Part shown: piece after piece, positions 9,983 through 18,623 of the stretch
How the letters are laid out: the number at the start of each line of letters is the position of its first letter
How positions within the stretch are numbered: position 1 is the first letter of the stretch
Assembly: GCF_021602585.1 (NCBI RefSeq)
Contig: NZ_BQIP01000010.1
Coordinates: 155,429-219,428, forward strand
Direction of reading: 5' to 3'
DNA: 64,000 nucleotides
DNA from: Pseudomonas faucium
Lineage (GTDB): Bacteria; Pseudomonadota; Gammaproteobacteria; Pseudomonadales; Pseudomonadaceae
Position numbers and translations under genes: made by a program
The notes under the pieces: model-generated
The model's input: the letters and a program-made list of their open reading frames with translations, nothing else
The model's database searches: none
Told to the model about the DNA's origin: nothing

Positions 9983-10432
9983 ATGCACATGGCACTGACG
10001 CTGCAAACCCCGCACCTGAAGGACTACCCGGAGCTGGTGCAGGTGTGGGAAGACTCGGTGCGCGCCACCCACCATTTCCTGCCCGACGCCTACATCCTGC
10101 TGCTGCGCGAGCATGTATTGCGCAGCTACCTGGACGCCGTGATGCTCATCTGCTGCAAGGACCGCCAACGCATCTGCGGCTTTGCCGGGGTCGCCAATGG
10201 CCGTGTCGACATGCTGTTCGTCGCCCCCACCTACCGCGGCCGCGGCGTCGGCAAGCGCCTGCTGCGCTATGCCATCCGCGAACTGAACGCCGAAACCCTG
10301 GATGTCAACGAACAGAACCCGCAGGCATTGGGCTTCTACCTGCACGAAGGCTTCGAAGTGATCGGCCGTTCGGAAACCGACGGCTTGGGGCAACCCTATC
10401 CCTTGCTGCACATGAAGCTGATACCTACATAG
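9983..10432 (+). CDS. GNAT-family N-acetyltransferase
   Basis: A small acyl-CoA dependent N-acetyltransferase; the substrate is unknown. The acetyl-CoA pyrophosphate loop is visible as YRGRGVGKRLL (about residues 82-92), and the C-terminal strand-helix motif is NEQNPQALGFYLHEGFEVIGRSE. I chose the ATG at 9983, preceded by GAGGA, giving 149 residues; an ATG six bases later is equally usable. The longer frame from 9941 runs into the rimO terminator region and is unlikely. The gene stands alone. Confidence 0.88.
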   Translation: MHMALTLQTPHLKDYPELVQVWEDSVRATHHFLPDAYILLLREHVLRSYLDAVMLICCKDRQRICGFAGVANGRVDMLFVAPTYRGRGVGKRLLRYAIRELNAETLDVNEQNPQALGFYLHEGFEVIGRSETDGLGQPYPLLHMKLIPT

Positions 10433-10559
10433 GATTAGGACTTCGGTGTAGGACGCCGTGCAATGTTTCCGAAATGGCGCATTTGACACAGATTCCCATC
10501 ATCTGGCGGCCACGGGCAGGTACAATGGAGGTCTTTCCCTGCCTTGCGAATCGACCTCC

Positions 10560-11270
10560 ATGTCCGAACCCATCCGCCTGTCCAAACGCCTCATCGAGCA
10601 GCTCGGCTGCTCACGCCGCGAGGCCGAGTTGTATATCGAGGGGGGCTGGGTCACGGTCGATGGCATCGTCGTCGAGCAACCGCAGTTCAAGGTGGACGGC
10701 CAGCGCGTCGAGCTGCTGCCCGGGGCCAAGGCCGAAACCCTTGAACCGGTGACCCTGCTGCTCAACCAGCAAGCCGGCGTCGACAACGAGACGGCCCGCG
10801 CCGGCATCAACCTGGGCAACCTCAGCGAAGCCCACCGCGAAGCTGTGCGGCCGCTGCATGGGCACTTCGCCCGCCTGGCCTGCGTTGCGCCGCTGGAACG
10901 TGGTGCCAGCGGCTTGCAGGTATTCACCCAGGACTGGCGGGTAACCCGCAAGATCGAGGCCGACCTGCGCAAGCTGGAGCAGGAATACATCATCGAAGTA
11001 CGCGGCGAAACCACGCCCCAGGCCTTGGAAAGGCTGGCGCGCGGGGCCACCCGCAATGACCGGGAGCTGCCCAAGGCCAAGGCCAGCTGGCAGAACGAAA
11101 CCCACCTGCGCCTGGCCTTGAAAAACCCGCAACCTGGGCAGATTTCCGAATTGTGCGCCTACCTGCGCCTGGAAGTGCGCAGCATGCGCCGCATTCGCCT
11201 GGGTGGCGTGCCCATGGGCAAGCTGCCCCTGGGGCAATGGCGTTACCTGGCCAGCACCGAACGTTTCTAA
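10560..11270 (+). CDS. RsuA/RluB-type pseudouridine synthase-like protein with altered active site
   Basis: An S4 RNA-binding domain (residues ~5-50, KRLIEQLGCSRREAELYIEGG) is followed by an RsuA/RluB/RluF-type catalytic fold, 236 residues in all. In active members the catalytic Asp lies in G-R-L-D-x-D-T/S-x-G-L. Here the aligned stretch reads APLERGASGLQVFTQD, so Glu replaces the Asp and the second Asp is Gly. The protein may therefore bind rRNA without isomerising uridine, or use Glu. The start at 10560 (MSEPIRL) is chosen because the upstream extension to 10458 is not S4-like. No operon partner is visible. Confidence 0.85.
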   Translation: MSEPIRLSKRLIEQLGCSRREAELYIEGGWVTVDGIVVEQPQFKVDGQRVELLPGAKAETLEPVTLLLNQQAGVDNETARAGINLGNLSEAHREAVRPLHGHFARLACVAPLERGASGLQVFTQDWRVTRKIEADLRKLEQEYIIEVRGETTPQALERLARGATRNDRELPKAKASWQNETHLRLALKNPQPGQISELCAYLRLEVRSMRRIRLGGVPMGKLPLGQWRYLASTERF

Positions 11271-11316
11271 GCAATACGCCGCGCCACAGCGCGGCTCTGA
11301 ACAGGATTCTGTAGCA

Positions 11317-11778
11317 ATGAACCACAACGATGTCCTGCGCAGCCTGCGCTACATGCTCAAGGTGAACGACGCCAAGATGGCCGAAATCATCGCGCTGTCC
11401 GGCCTCGAGGTTAACCCGGTGGTGCTCGCCACCTACCTGAAGAAAGAAGACGAGGCAGGCTTCGTGCGCTGCCCCGAGCGGGTCATGGCGCACTTCCTCG
11501 ACGGTTTGGTGATCCACCGCCGGGGCAAGGACGACAGCCGCCCACAACAGCCGGTGGAGCTGCCGGTGACCAACAACACCATTCTCAAGAAGCTGCGGGT
11601 GGCCTTCGAGCTGAAGGAAGAGGACCTGCACGTGATCCTCAAGTCGGTCAACTTCCCGGTGTCCAAGCCTGAACTGAGCGCGCTGTTTCGCAAGGTCGGC
11701 CATGACAACTACCGCCCTTGCGGCGACCAGCTGCTGCGCAACTTCCTCAAGGGCCTGACCCTGCGGGTGCGCGGCTAG
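11317..11778 (+). CDS. yehS: YehS-like DUF1456 protein
   Basis: The product is 153 residues built of two similar halves: MNHNDVLRSLRYMLKVND at the N-terminus and NNTILKKLRVAFELKEED from about residue 87. This duplication is the hallmark of DUF1456 (E. coli YehS). The function is not established. ATG 11317 gives the canonical N-terminus; the longer frame from 11203 overlaps the previous gene and is rejected. The next gene starts six bases after the stop, so the two are probably co-transcribed. Confidence 0.88.
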   Translation: MNHNDVLRSLRYMLKVNDAKMAEIIALSGLEVNPVVLATYLKKEDEAGFVRCPERVMAHFLDGLVIHRRGKDDSRPQQPVELPVTNNTILKKLRVAFELKEEDLHVILKSVNFPVSKPELSALFRKVGHDNYRPCGDQLLRNFLKGLTLRVRG

Positions 11779-11784
11779 GTGGCC

Positions 11785-12480
11785 ATGCAGCATACCGTCT
11801 CGCCGGTCGGCATCGTGCGCTCCTGCTTCAAGGAGAAGTTCGCCATCCCGCGCCAGCCACAGCTGGCACCGGCGGCGCGCGGGGTGTTGGAATTGCTGCC
11901 ACCGTTCGACCAGGGCGATGCCGTGGAGGGTCTCGAACAGGTCAGCCATGTGTGGCTGCTGTTCCTGTTCCACCAGGCCCTGGAGGAAAAGCCCCGCCTG
12001 AAGGTGCGCCCTCCGCGCCTGGGCGGTAACAAGAGCATGGGCGTGTTCGCTACCCGCGCGACCCACCGGCCCAACGGCATCGGCCAGTCGGTGGTGCGCC
12101 TGGAGGGCGTGGAGCCGGGGCGGCTGCTGCTGTCCGGGATCGACCTGCTCGATGGCACACCGGTGCTCGATATCAAGCCCTATGTGCCCTACGCCGACAG
12201 CATCGCCGGGGCCACCAACCTGATGGCCAGCGCCGCGCCACAGGCGATTGCCGTGCAATGGCATGACGACGCCCTGCCCCAGGCCAGGGCCCATGCACTG
12301 CGCCTGGGCGAGCCGCTGGTGGAGCTGATCGAGCAATGCCTGGCCCAGGACCCACGGCCGGCCTACCAGGTGCCTGCACCTGAGCGGGTATATGGGGTGA
12401 AGTTCTGGGATGTGCAGGTACGCTGGCAGTATCCGCAGGCCGACGTGATTCGGGTGCTGGAAGTGGTACGCGACAGCTGA
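11785..12480 (+). CDS. trmO: TrmO: tRNA t6A37 N6-methyltransferase
   Basis: A member of the TsaA/TrmO (YaeB) family, which uses S-adenosylmethionine to methylate N6-threonylcarbamoyl-adenosine 37 in tRNA. Family features seen: the N-terminal PVGIVRSCFKEKFAIPRQ, then GVFATRATHRPNGIGQSVVRLEG (conserved R-P-N-G-I-G), and DLLDGTPVLDIKPYVPYADS in the C-terminal half of the beta-barrel domain. The length of ~231 residues is normal. Either the GTG at 11779 or the ATG at 11785 may be the start; I list the ATG. Confidence 0.92.
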   Translation: MQHTVSPVGIVRSCFKEKFAIPRQPQLAPAARGVLELLPPFDQGDAVEGLEQVSHVWLLFLFHQALEEKPRLKVRPPRLGGNKSMGVFATRATHRPNGIGQSVVRLEGVEPGRLLLSGIDLLDGTPVLDIKPYVPYADSIAGATNLMASAAPQAIAVQWHDDALPQARAHALRLGEPLVELIEQCLAQDPRPAYQVPAPERVYGVKFWDVQVRWQYPQADVIRVLEVVRDS

Positions 12481-12501
12481 GGTTCGCTGAATGCCGGGCA
12501 A

Positions 12502-12534
12502 TAAAAAACGCAGGCCATGGCCTGCGTTTTTTAT
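12502..12534. terminator. Bidirectional terminator between trmO and fpr
   Basis: An A-run, ACGCAGGCC / GGCCTGCGT, and a T-run form a perfect palindromic hairpin. It can end both the rightward trmO transcript and the leftward fpr transcript. Confidence 0.92.
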
Positions 12535-12547
12535 TGCTGCTATCGCC

Positions 12548-13327
12548 TTACTTCTCGACGAAAGCACGCTCGATCAGGTAGTCGCCTGGCTCGCGCATGC
12601 GCGGCGAAATCTTCAGGCCGAAGCTGTCGAGCACTTCGCTGGTTTCATCGAGCATGCTCGGGCTGCCGCAGATCATCGCACGGTCGTCCTGCGGGTTGAT
12701 CGGTGGCAGGCCAATGTCGCTGAACAGCTTGCCGCTGCGCATCAGGTCGGTCAGGCGGCCCTGGTTCTCGAACGGCTCGCGGGTCACGGTCGGGTAGTAG
12801 ATCAGCTTGTCACGTACCGCCTCGCCGAAGAACTCGTTCTGCGGCAGGTGCTCGGTGATGAACTCGCGGTAGGCCACTTCGTTCACGTAACGCACGCCGT
12901 GTACCAGGATCACCTTCTCGAAACGCTCGTAGGTTTCCGGGTCCTGGATGACGCTCATGAACGGCGCCAGGCCAGTGCCGGTGCTCAGCAGGTACAGGTG
13001 CTTGCCCGGGTTCAGGTCGTCGAGCACCAGCGTGCCGGTAGGCTTCTTGCTGATGATGATCTCGTCGCCTTCCTTCAGGTGCTGCAGCTGGGAGGTCAGC
13101 GGGCCGTCCGGCACCTTGATGCTGAAGAACTCCAGGTGCTCTTCCCAGTTCGGCGACGCGATGGAATAGGCGCGCATGAGCGGACGGCCATTGTCCTGTT
13201 GCAGGCCGATCATCACGAACTGACCGTTCTCGAAGCGCAGGCCCGGGTCGCGGGTGCACTTGAAGCTGAACAGGGTGTCGTTCCAGTGATGCACACTGAG
13301 GACACGTTCGTGGTTCATGTTGCTCAT
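12548..13327 (-). CDS. fpr: Ferredoxin/flavodoxin-NADP+ reductase
   Basis: An FAD-dependent oxidoreductase that moves electrons between NADPH and ferredoxin or flavodoxin, supplying Fe-S cluster repair and oxidative defence. It is 259 residues. The FAD-binding motif RAYSIASP is near residue 53, the NADP pyrophosphate site STGTGLAPFMS near 115, and the C-terminal YLIERAFVEK is typical of subclass I bacterial Fpr. It is divergent from the LysR gene finR; in P. putida FinR activates fpr under superoxide or iron stress, so the 118-bp intergenic region should hold the FinR site. Confidence 0.95.
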   Translation of the reverse strand: MSNMNHERVLSVHHWNDTLFSFKCTRDPGLRFENGQFVMIGLQQDNGRPLMRAYSIASPNWEEHLEFFSIKVPDGPLTSQLQHLKEGDEIIISKKPTGTLVLDDLNPGKHLYLLSTGTGLAPFMSVIQDPETYERFEKVILVHGVRYVNEVAYREFITEHLPQNEFFGEAVRDKLIYYPTVTREPFENQGRLTDLMRSGKLFSDIGLPPINPQDDRAMICGSPSMLDETSEVLDSFGLKISPRMREPGDYLIERAFVEK

Positions 13328-13445
13328 CTATGGGGCTCCTGAAGAAAAACGCAGCGCGCAAGACGCGCAGTTGCGCGATAGTTTAGGGGCAGCGACAATA
13401 TCTGTTAACTGAATTATCAAGATATGTGTTATCGGTTATATAGAT
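13328..13445. promoter_or_regulatory. Divergent fpr-finR control region
   Basis: This 118-bp AT-rich interval separates the two starts. Around 13395-13440 it contains the related stretches ATTATCAAGATATG and GTTATATAGATATG, a repeated dyad-like arrangement of the sort LysR regulators contact. No specific operator can be proven by eye. Confidence 0.5.
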
Positions 13446-14372
13446 ATGCGATTCACACTTCGTCAGCTTCAGGTCTTCGTTGCCGTGGCCCAGCACCAAA
13501 GCGTCTCTCGAGCCGCCAGCGTGCTGGCTTTGTCGCAATCGGCCGCCAGTACGTCAATCACCGAACTCGAGCGTCAATCGAGCTGCCAGCTGTTCGACCG
13601 CGCGGGCAAACGCCTGGCCCTCAACGCCCTTGGCCATCAGTTGCTGCCCCAGGCGGTTGCCTTGCTCGACCAGGCCAAGGAAATAGAAGACTTGCTCAAC
13701 GGCAAGTCGGGGTTCGGCTCGCTGGCGGTGGGCGCCACGCTGACCATCGGCAACTACCTGGCCACCCTGCTGATCGGCAGCTTCATGCAGGTGCACCCGG
13801 AAAGCCAGGTGAAGCTGCACGTGCAGAACACAGCCCATATCGTGCACCAGGTGGCGCAGTACGAAATTGATCTGGGTCTAATCGAGGGTGACTGCAACCA
13901 CCCGGACCTGGAGGTGCAGCCTTGGGTCGAAGATGAGCTGGTGGTGTTCTGTGCGCCGCAGCACCCGCTCGCCAAACTGGGCCGGGCCGATGTCGAGAGT
14001 TTGTCGCGTGAGGACTGGATCTTGCGCGAGCAGGGCTCCGGCACGCGCCTGACCTTCGATCAGGCCATGCGCCATCATCGCGCCAACCTCAACATCCGCC
14101 TGGAGCTGGAACACACCGAGGCGATCAAGCGCGCCGTGGAGTCGGGCCTGGGCATCAGCTGCATCTCGCGCATGGCCCTGCGCGACGCCTTCCGCCGTGG
14201 CAGCCTGGTGCCGGTGGAGACGCCGGAGCTGGACCTGATGCGCCAGTTCTATTTCATCTGGCACAAGCAGAAATACCAGACCTCGGCCATGCGCGAATTT
14301 CTCGAGCTATGCCGCAACTTCACCGCGGGCTTTACCCGCAGTGATGAAATCGTGTTGCCGCCGATCGCTTAG
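13446..14372 (+). CDS. finR: FinR: LysR-type activator of fpr
   Basis: A LysR-type regulator, 308 residues. The N-terminal winged HTH is MRFTLRQLQVFVAVAQHQSVSRAASVLALSQSAAS, and an effector-binding periplasmic-binding-like domain extends to the C-terminus. The position immediately divergent from fpr identifies it as FinR, which in P. putida is required for fpr induction by superoxide generators. The end overlaps the dgkA stop by four bases on the other strand, so the two genes converge tightly. Confidence 0.9.
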   Translation: MRFTLRQLQVFVAVAQHQSVSRAASVLALSQSAASTSITELERQSSCQLFDRAGKRLALNALGHQLLPQAVALLDQAKEIEDLLNGKSGFGSLAVGATLTIGNYLATLLIGSFMQVHPESQVKLHVQNTAHIVHQVAQYEIDLGLIEGDCNHPDLEVQPWVEDELVVFCAPQHPLAKLGRADVESLSREDWILREQGSGTRLTFDQAMRHHRANLNIRLELEHTEAIKRAVESGLGISCISRMALRDAFRRGSLVPVETPELDLMRQFYFIWHKQKYQTSAMREFLELCRNFTAGFTRSDEIVLPPIA

Positions 14373-14731
14373 AGCAGGATCACGCCCCACACCAGCGCAA
14401 CCATGGTCAACGCCACCAGCTGCGCGGCGCTGCCCATGTCCTTGGCATTCTTGGACAACGGGTGGCGCTCCAGGGAGATGCGGTCGATGGCCGCTTCCAC
14501 CGCAGAGTTGAACAGCTCGACGATCAGGCCCAGCAGGCACACCGCGATCATGATCGCCCGCTCCGCACGGCTGACCGGCAGCCAGAAGGCGATCGGAATC
14601 AGCAGCACATTGAGCAGCACCAGCTGGCGGAAGGCGGCTTCACCCTTGAAGGCGGCGCGCAGGCCGTCCAGCGAGTAGCCGGCGGCGTTGAAGATACGTT
14701 TGAGGCCGGTCTGGCCTTTGAATGGCGACAT
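14369..14731 (-). CDS. dgkA: Diacylglycerol kinase
   Basis: A small three-helix membrane kinase that phosphorylates diacylglycerol to phosphatidate, recycling lipid headgroup by-products. The protein is 120 residues from ATG 14731. The family signatures are FKGEAAFRQL (residues ~26-35) and ELFNSAVEAAIDRIS (residues ~70-84), with hydrophobic helices at ~37-55, 58-75 and 100-120. The longer frame up to 14872 runs into the erdR 3' end and is not needed. Confidence 0.94.
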   Translation of the reverse strand: MSPFKGQTGLKRIFNAAGYSLDGLRAAFKGEAAFRQLVLLNVLLIPIAFWLPVSRAERAIMIAVCLLGLIVELFNSAVEAAIDRISLERHPLSKNAKDMGSAAQLVALTMVALVWGVILL

Positions 14732-14804
14732 GTGAGTCACTTCACAGATAAAAGGCCAGCAGACTAGACCGGCTCGGGTCAAAAAAGCGTGAAGACGCAA
14801 GGCC

Positions 14805-15455
14805 TCAGTTGCTCGCAACCGATTCAAGTTGTTGCAAAAGCAACGCCGCCTGGGTCCGGGTGCGCACGCCAAGCTTGCGGAAAATTGCCGTCACGTGGGC
14901 CTTGATGGTCGCTTCCGACACACTCAGCTCATAGGCGATCTGCTTGTTCAGCAAGCCTTCGCAGACCATGGTCAGCACGCGGAACTGCTGCGGCGTAAGG
15001 CTGGCAAGGCCTTCGCTGGCGGCCTTGGCCTCGGCCGACACGTCGACCTTCTCGAACGCCTGCGGTGGCCACCAGACGTCGCCGTCGAGCACCTTGCGCA
15101 CGGCATCCTGGATGACTTCCAGGCCGCTGGACTTGGGAATGAAACCACTGGCGCCGAACTCGCGCGACTTGACCACCACAGCTGCCTCTTCCTGGGCCGA
15201 AACCATCACCACCGGAATCTGCGGGTACTGCCCGCGCAGCAGGACCAGCCCGGAGAAACCGTAGGCGCCCGGCATGTTCAGGTCGAGCAGGACCAGGTCC
15301 CAATCGGACTTTTCGCTCAGGCGGGTTTCCAGTTCGGCGATGCTCGCCACCTCGACAAGGCGCACATCCGCGCCCAGGGCGAGGGTAACGGCCTGGCGCA
15401 GAGCGCCACGAAACAGCGGGTGGTCATCGGCTATCAGGATTTCGTAAGTGGCCAT
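14805..15455 (-). CDS. erdR: ErdR-like NarL/LuxR-family response regulator
   Basis: A two-component response regulator, 216 residues. The receiver domain (3-125) has the acidic pair in ADDHPL, the phospho-acceptor Asp in LVLLDLNMPG, and the Lys in GFIPKSS. The LuxR-type HTH follows (LTPQQFRVLTMVCEGLLNKQIAYELSVSE, ~145-205). The neighbourhood next to dgkA matches ErdR of P. aeruginosa (ethanol/acetate oxidation control). Start at MATYEI (15455). No sensor kinase is adjacent. Confidence 0.85.
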   Translation of the reverse strand: MATYEILIADDHPLFRGALRQAVTLALGADVRLVEVASIAELETRLSEKSDWDLVLLDLNMPGAYGFSGLVLLRGQYPQIPVVMVSAQEEAAVVVKSREFGASGFIPKSSGLEVIQDAVRKVLDGDVWWPPQAFEKVDVSAEAKAASEGLASLTPQQFRVLTMVCEGLLNKQIAYELSVSEATIKAHVTAIFRKLGVRTRTQAALLLQQLESVASN

Positions 15456-15634
15456 CGATGTATGGATCCTGTTCTGTGCAGGCGCATGCGGGGTAGTGAT
15501 AGCGCCTGGCGGGGAATCGGCGCCAAGGATGCCGAGCACGGTCGGGGGTGGTCAAGCCAATCGCCCAGCCGTCTCGCCCACCCTGGCTGCCAGCTCCGTC
15601 ATTATGAACCAAAGCGGGGCACCTGCCCCTTGGA

Positions 15635-16345
15635 CTATAGGAAGGTATGCAAACGCTGGTGGACATCGTCCTGCTCATCCAGCGGCAGGCGACGCTTGCC
15701 ACTGAGGTAATGCAGGCTGAACACATCCAGGTAGGCATCCAGGGCCTGCGAGGCCTGGCTGTCGCCTGCCAGCTCCAGGCACATGGCTGCGACTTCCGCC
15801 GTGCAGAAATGATCGTCCCGCTTGGAGCGGCGCAAGCGGTAGCGCGACATCTGCTCGGCTTGCAGGCTCAACACCGGGAAGCGATCCAGGTACGGGCTCT
15901 TGCGGAACATCTTGCGCGCTTCGGTCCAGGTGGCATCGAGCAGGATGAACAGCGGGCGCTTGCCCGGTACACGTTGCACCTCGCTCACGACGCGCTCCTG
16001 GGCAACGAATTCACCTGGGAAGACGATGTAGGGTTGCCACTGCGGGTCTTCGAGCAGCGCCAGCAGGTTTTCGTCCACGGAGGTGCGCAACCAGCCGAAG
16101 GCCGAGGTGTCCTCGATCAGGTCGGCAATCAGCCAGCCGGTATTGGTGGGTTTCAATGGCTCGGTGTCATGCATCAGCAGGCACACCCCCGAGTCGGCCT
16201 GCACCCGCGGCTTCCAGGCACACAGGCAATGGCTGGCGATGACCCGACATGCAGGGCAGCGCTCGGCACGTGAGCCGCGCGCGATGAACGGTTTGATGCT
16301 GCGTGCCAAGCGTTCGGCGCGCAGGCGCGCTACCGCATGGCTCAT
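15635..16345 (-). CDS. DTW-domain protein (tRNA acp3U aminocarboxypropyltransferase-like)
   Basis: A DTW-domain (TDD superfamily) protein, 236 residues. Members form 3-(3-amino-3-carboxypropyl)uridine in tRNA using SAM. The N-terminal Cys motif CPACRVIASHCLC is a likely zinc site, and the catalytic signature is present as LLDATWTEARKM with the downstream RYRLR. The start is taken at MSHAVARLRAERL (16345) because the frame from 16402 adds a tail overlapping the intergenic region. It is divergent from the following small exported protein. Confidence 0.85.
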   Translation of the reverse strand: MSHAVARLRAERLARSIKPFIARGSRAERCPACRVIASHCLCAWKPRVQADSGVCLLMHDTEPLKPTNTGWLIADLIEDTSAFGWLRTSVDENLLALLEDPQWQPYIVFPGEFVAQERVVSEVQRVPGKRPLFILLDATWTEARKMFRKSPYLDRFPVLSLQAEQMSRYRLRRSKRDDHFCTAEVAAMCLELAGDSQASQALDAYLDVFSLHYLSGKRRLPLDEQDDVHQRLHTFL

Positions 16346-16568
16346 GCTGGCAAGCCTCTGACAAGGTTGTGACTGGACACTACGAAAACTCGGGCTGAAC
16401 AAAGCGCCAGTCTACCAGAGCGGGCGTCATTTGCCGTGCAGCAGCAAGGGCGGCTCCCTTATAATCGGCGCTTTGGCGGTTGCCCATCTGCCAGTGGCGT
16501 TGCGGTTTTCATGGAACGCCGGCCACCTGCGCATGTCAAAGCGCCAGTCATCGAACCAGGAGAGATTC

Positions 16569-16988
16569 ATGCTGCGTCTTATCGCCCCGGCCCTGAGCCT
16601 GTTGCTCGCACTGCCACTCGCCGCCCAGGCTGCGTCCAAGCAGGAGTTCGAGTTGAACAAGATGCTGCAGAAAGTTGCCCAGGAGAGCAGTGTCGGCACC
16701 CCACGCGCCATCAACGAAGACATCCTCGACCAGGGCTACACCGTCGAAGGCAAGGCCCTGATCAACCACCTGAGCGTGCGCGCCGAGCATGCCGCGCGCA
16801 TGCAGGCGAACCCGGCACAGGTGCGCAGCCAGCTCGGCGACAGCGTGTGCCGCAACAGCGGTTTTCGTAACCTGATGTCCAAGGGCGCGGTGATGGTCTA
16901 CCGCTTCACCGTCTATAAGACCAACCAGCCGGTCATGGACCAGGCGTTCGATGCTGCCAGCTGCTCGGCCGGCAACAAGAGGAAGTGA
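16569..16988 (+). CDS. Small exported protein (PA3611-like family)
   Basis: A 139-residue protein with a clear signal peptide (MLRLIAPALSLLLALPLAAQA, cleavage after AQA). The mature part of about 118 residues is helical and contains two Cys. It resembles the Pseudomonas family of PA3611, an exported protein of unknown function found at the same erdR-recA neighbourhood; this identification is from memory of the neighbourhood and the N-terminus. ATG 16569 is preceded by AGGAGAG at ideal distance. The frame from 16431 is an upstream extension and is rejected. Confidence 0.8.
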   Translation: MLRLIAPALSLLLALPLAAQAASKQEFELNKMLQKVAQESSVGTPRAINEDILDQGYTVEGKALINHLSVRAEHAARMQANPAQVRSQLGDSVCRNSGFRNLMSKGAVMVYRFTVYKTNQPVMDQAFDAASCSAGNKRK

Positions 16989-17195
16989 TCAGGTACTAAC
17001 CTGCACACCTTCCGCGCGCCGAGCTTCTTCATCGGCGCGCATCTCCGCCAGCAGCGCCTGCAAGTAGCGTGACTGGCACTCAAGCGTTGCCAACCTGCGA
17101 CGGCACTCCTCCTCCAGGCTCACATGGTGATCCTGCGCTGCATTCTCCAGCTGCTGATACAGCTCCCGGTCCACCTCGATGACCAAGCGATACAT
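16989..17195 (-). CDS. Small ribbon-helix-helix-like protein
   Basis: A 68-residue basic-acidic protein, MYRLVIEVDRELYQQLENAA then HHVSLEEECRRRL. The beta-strand followed by two helices, with a charged C-terminal coil, resembles the Arc/MetJ ribbon-helix-helix DNA-binding fold. The start at 17195 has a strong GGGAGG Shine-Dalgarno. Its stop abuts the preceding gene on the other strand. No toxin gene is beside it, so a toxin-antitoxin role is not supported. The family and targets are unknown. Confidence 0.65.
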   Translation of the reverse strand: MYRLVIEVDRELYQQLENAAQDHHVSLEEECRRRLATLECQSRYLQALLAEMRADEEARRAEGVQVST

Positions 17196-17498
17196 AGGCC
17201 ACCTCCCGCATCGACACGTTTCGCTTCTCCAGTTAACCAAACCCTTGGCAACCATGGCCGAGCTCCGACGAGTGGCCCTGGCCGCCCTGGCGGCAGGAAC
17301 CGGCGCGAAGGTCTAGATTGATAGCGTAGAGCGACAAAACAACAAGAAGATGGACTGACACCCTGCATCACGGCCTGAAGGCCAACTGCAATGCTCGGGA
17401 TGCACACTCGGGCCAGAGCAGCCAGCGACACACGCAGTGTCGCGGCCGAGCCACGCCATCGGCTCGGTCAGAGGTTTTGCTGCAGAAGGAGACGTTGA
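17196..17498. other. Intergenic region without a recognisable gene
   Basis: About 300 bp lie between the divergently transcribed RHH-like gene and the LOG-family gene. I see the Shine-Dalgarno AAGGAGA before 17499 and no convincing RNA gene or hairpin with a T-run. Confidence 0.5.
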
Positions 17499-18617
17499 AT
17501 GCCTTATCAATCCAATGAACATCTGTTCAATCACTTCAGGGACAGCGGCATCGACCTGAGCAAGGTCGACGAACAACTGCAACTGGTCGCACCCGACAGC
17601 CCCAACCTGCCACTGTACCGCGACATGATGCTGACCATCCTGCGCATGGCCCACGACGACAGTGACCGCTGGAGCGCCAAGATCACCCTGCAGGCGCTTC
17701 GCGAGCTGGACCATTCTTTCCGCGCTTTGCAGCGCTACAAGGGCCGGCGCAAGGTCACTGTGTTCGGCTCGGCGCGCACGCCGATCGAACACCCGATGTA
17801 TGCGCTGGCGCGCGAGCTGGGGGCGACCCTGGCGCGCTCCGACCTGATGGTCATTACCGGTGCCGGCGGCGGCATCATGGCCGCCGCCCACGAAGGCGCC
17901 GGCAGCGAGCACAGCCTGGGCTTCAACATCACCCTGCCCTTCGAGCAGCATGCCAACCCGACGGTGGACGGTACCGACAAGCTGTTGCCGTTCCACTTCT
18001 TCTTCATTCGCAAGCTGTTCTTCGTCAAGGAAGCCGACGGGCTGGTGCTTTGCCCAGGCGGTTTCGGCACGCTCGACGAGGCACTGGAAGTGCTGACATT
18101 GATCCAGACCGGCAAGAGCCCGCTGGTACCGGTGGTGCTGCTGGACTCACCCGGCGGCACATTCTGGCGCGATTGCCTGGATTTCATCAGCCGCCAACTG
18201 CAGGAAAACCGCTACATCCTGCCCACCGACCTGAAGCTGCTGCGCCTGGTCTACAGTGCCGACGAAGCGGTGGAGGAGATCAACCAGTTCTACAGCAACT
18301 ACCACTCCAGCCGCTGGCTGAAAAACCAGTTCGTGATTCGCATGCACCACCGGCTCAGCGACGCCGCGCTGTTCGAGATCCAGGAAGGTTTCGCCGATTT
18401 GCGCCTGAGCGGCAAGTATCACCAGCACGCAGACAGTGGCGCAGAGCATGAGACAGGTAATTACAACCACCTGACTCGCCTGACCTTTGCCTTCAATGGC
18501 CGCGACCAAGGCCGCCTGCGCGAGCTGGTGGATTTCATCAACCTGCCGGAGAACTGGGCAAAGCCACAGCCCATGCACACCACCCAGCGGGCGCGGGAGG
18601 CGTTGAAGGTCAGCTAG
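17499..18617 (+). CDS. LOG-family nucleotide phosphoribohydrolase-like protein
   Basis: A Rossmann-fold protein of the LOG (formerly lysine-decarboxylase-like) family, which cleaves nucleoside monophosphates to base and ribose 5-phosphate. It is 372 residues, longer than the ~190-residue minimal LOG. The catalytic motif CPGGFGTLDE is near residue 185, and the phosphate loop GAGGGIMAAAHEGA is near 122. N- and C-terminal extensions of ~80 and ~110 residues place it in the larger bacterial group. Start at MPYQSN with AAGGAGA upstream. The substrate is not determinable here. Confidence 0.85.
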   Translation: MPYQSNEHLFNHFRDSGIDLSKVDEQLQLVAPDSPNLPLYRDMMLTILRMAHDDSDRWSAKITLQALRELDHSFRALQRYKGRRKVTVFGSARTPIEHPMYALARELGATLARSDLMVITGAGGGIMAAAHEGAGSEHSLGFNITLPFEQHANPTVDGTDKLLPFHFFFIRKLFFVKEADGLVLCPGGFGTLDEALEVLTLIQTGKSPLVPVVLLDSPGGTFWRDCLDFISRQLQENRYILPTDLKLLRLVYSADEAVEEINQFYSNYHSSRWLKNQFVIRMHHRLSDAALFEIQEGFADLRLSGKYHQHADSGAEHETGNYNHLTRLTFAFNGRDQGRLRELVDFINLPENWAKPQPMHTTQRAREALKVS

Positions 18618-18623
18618 AAGGTT

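Noticed and set aside
16989-17195. Toxin-antitoxin module suggested by the RHH-like protein
   Set aside because: No toxin-like ORF is adjacent on the same strand.
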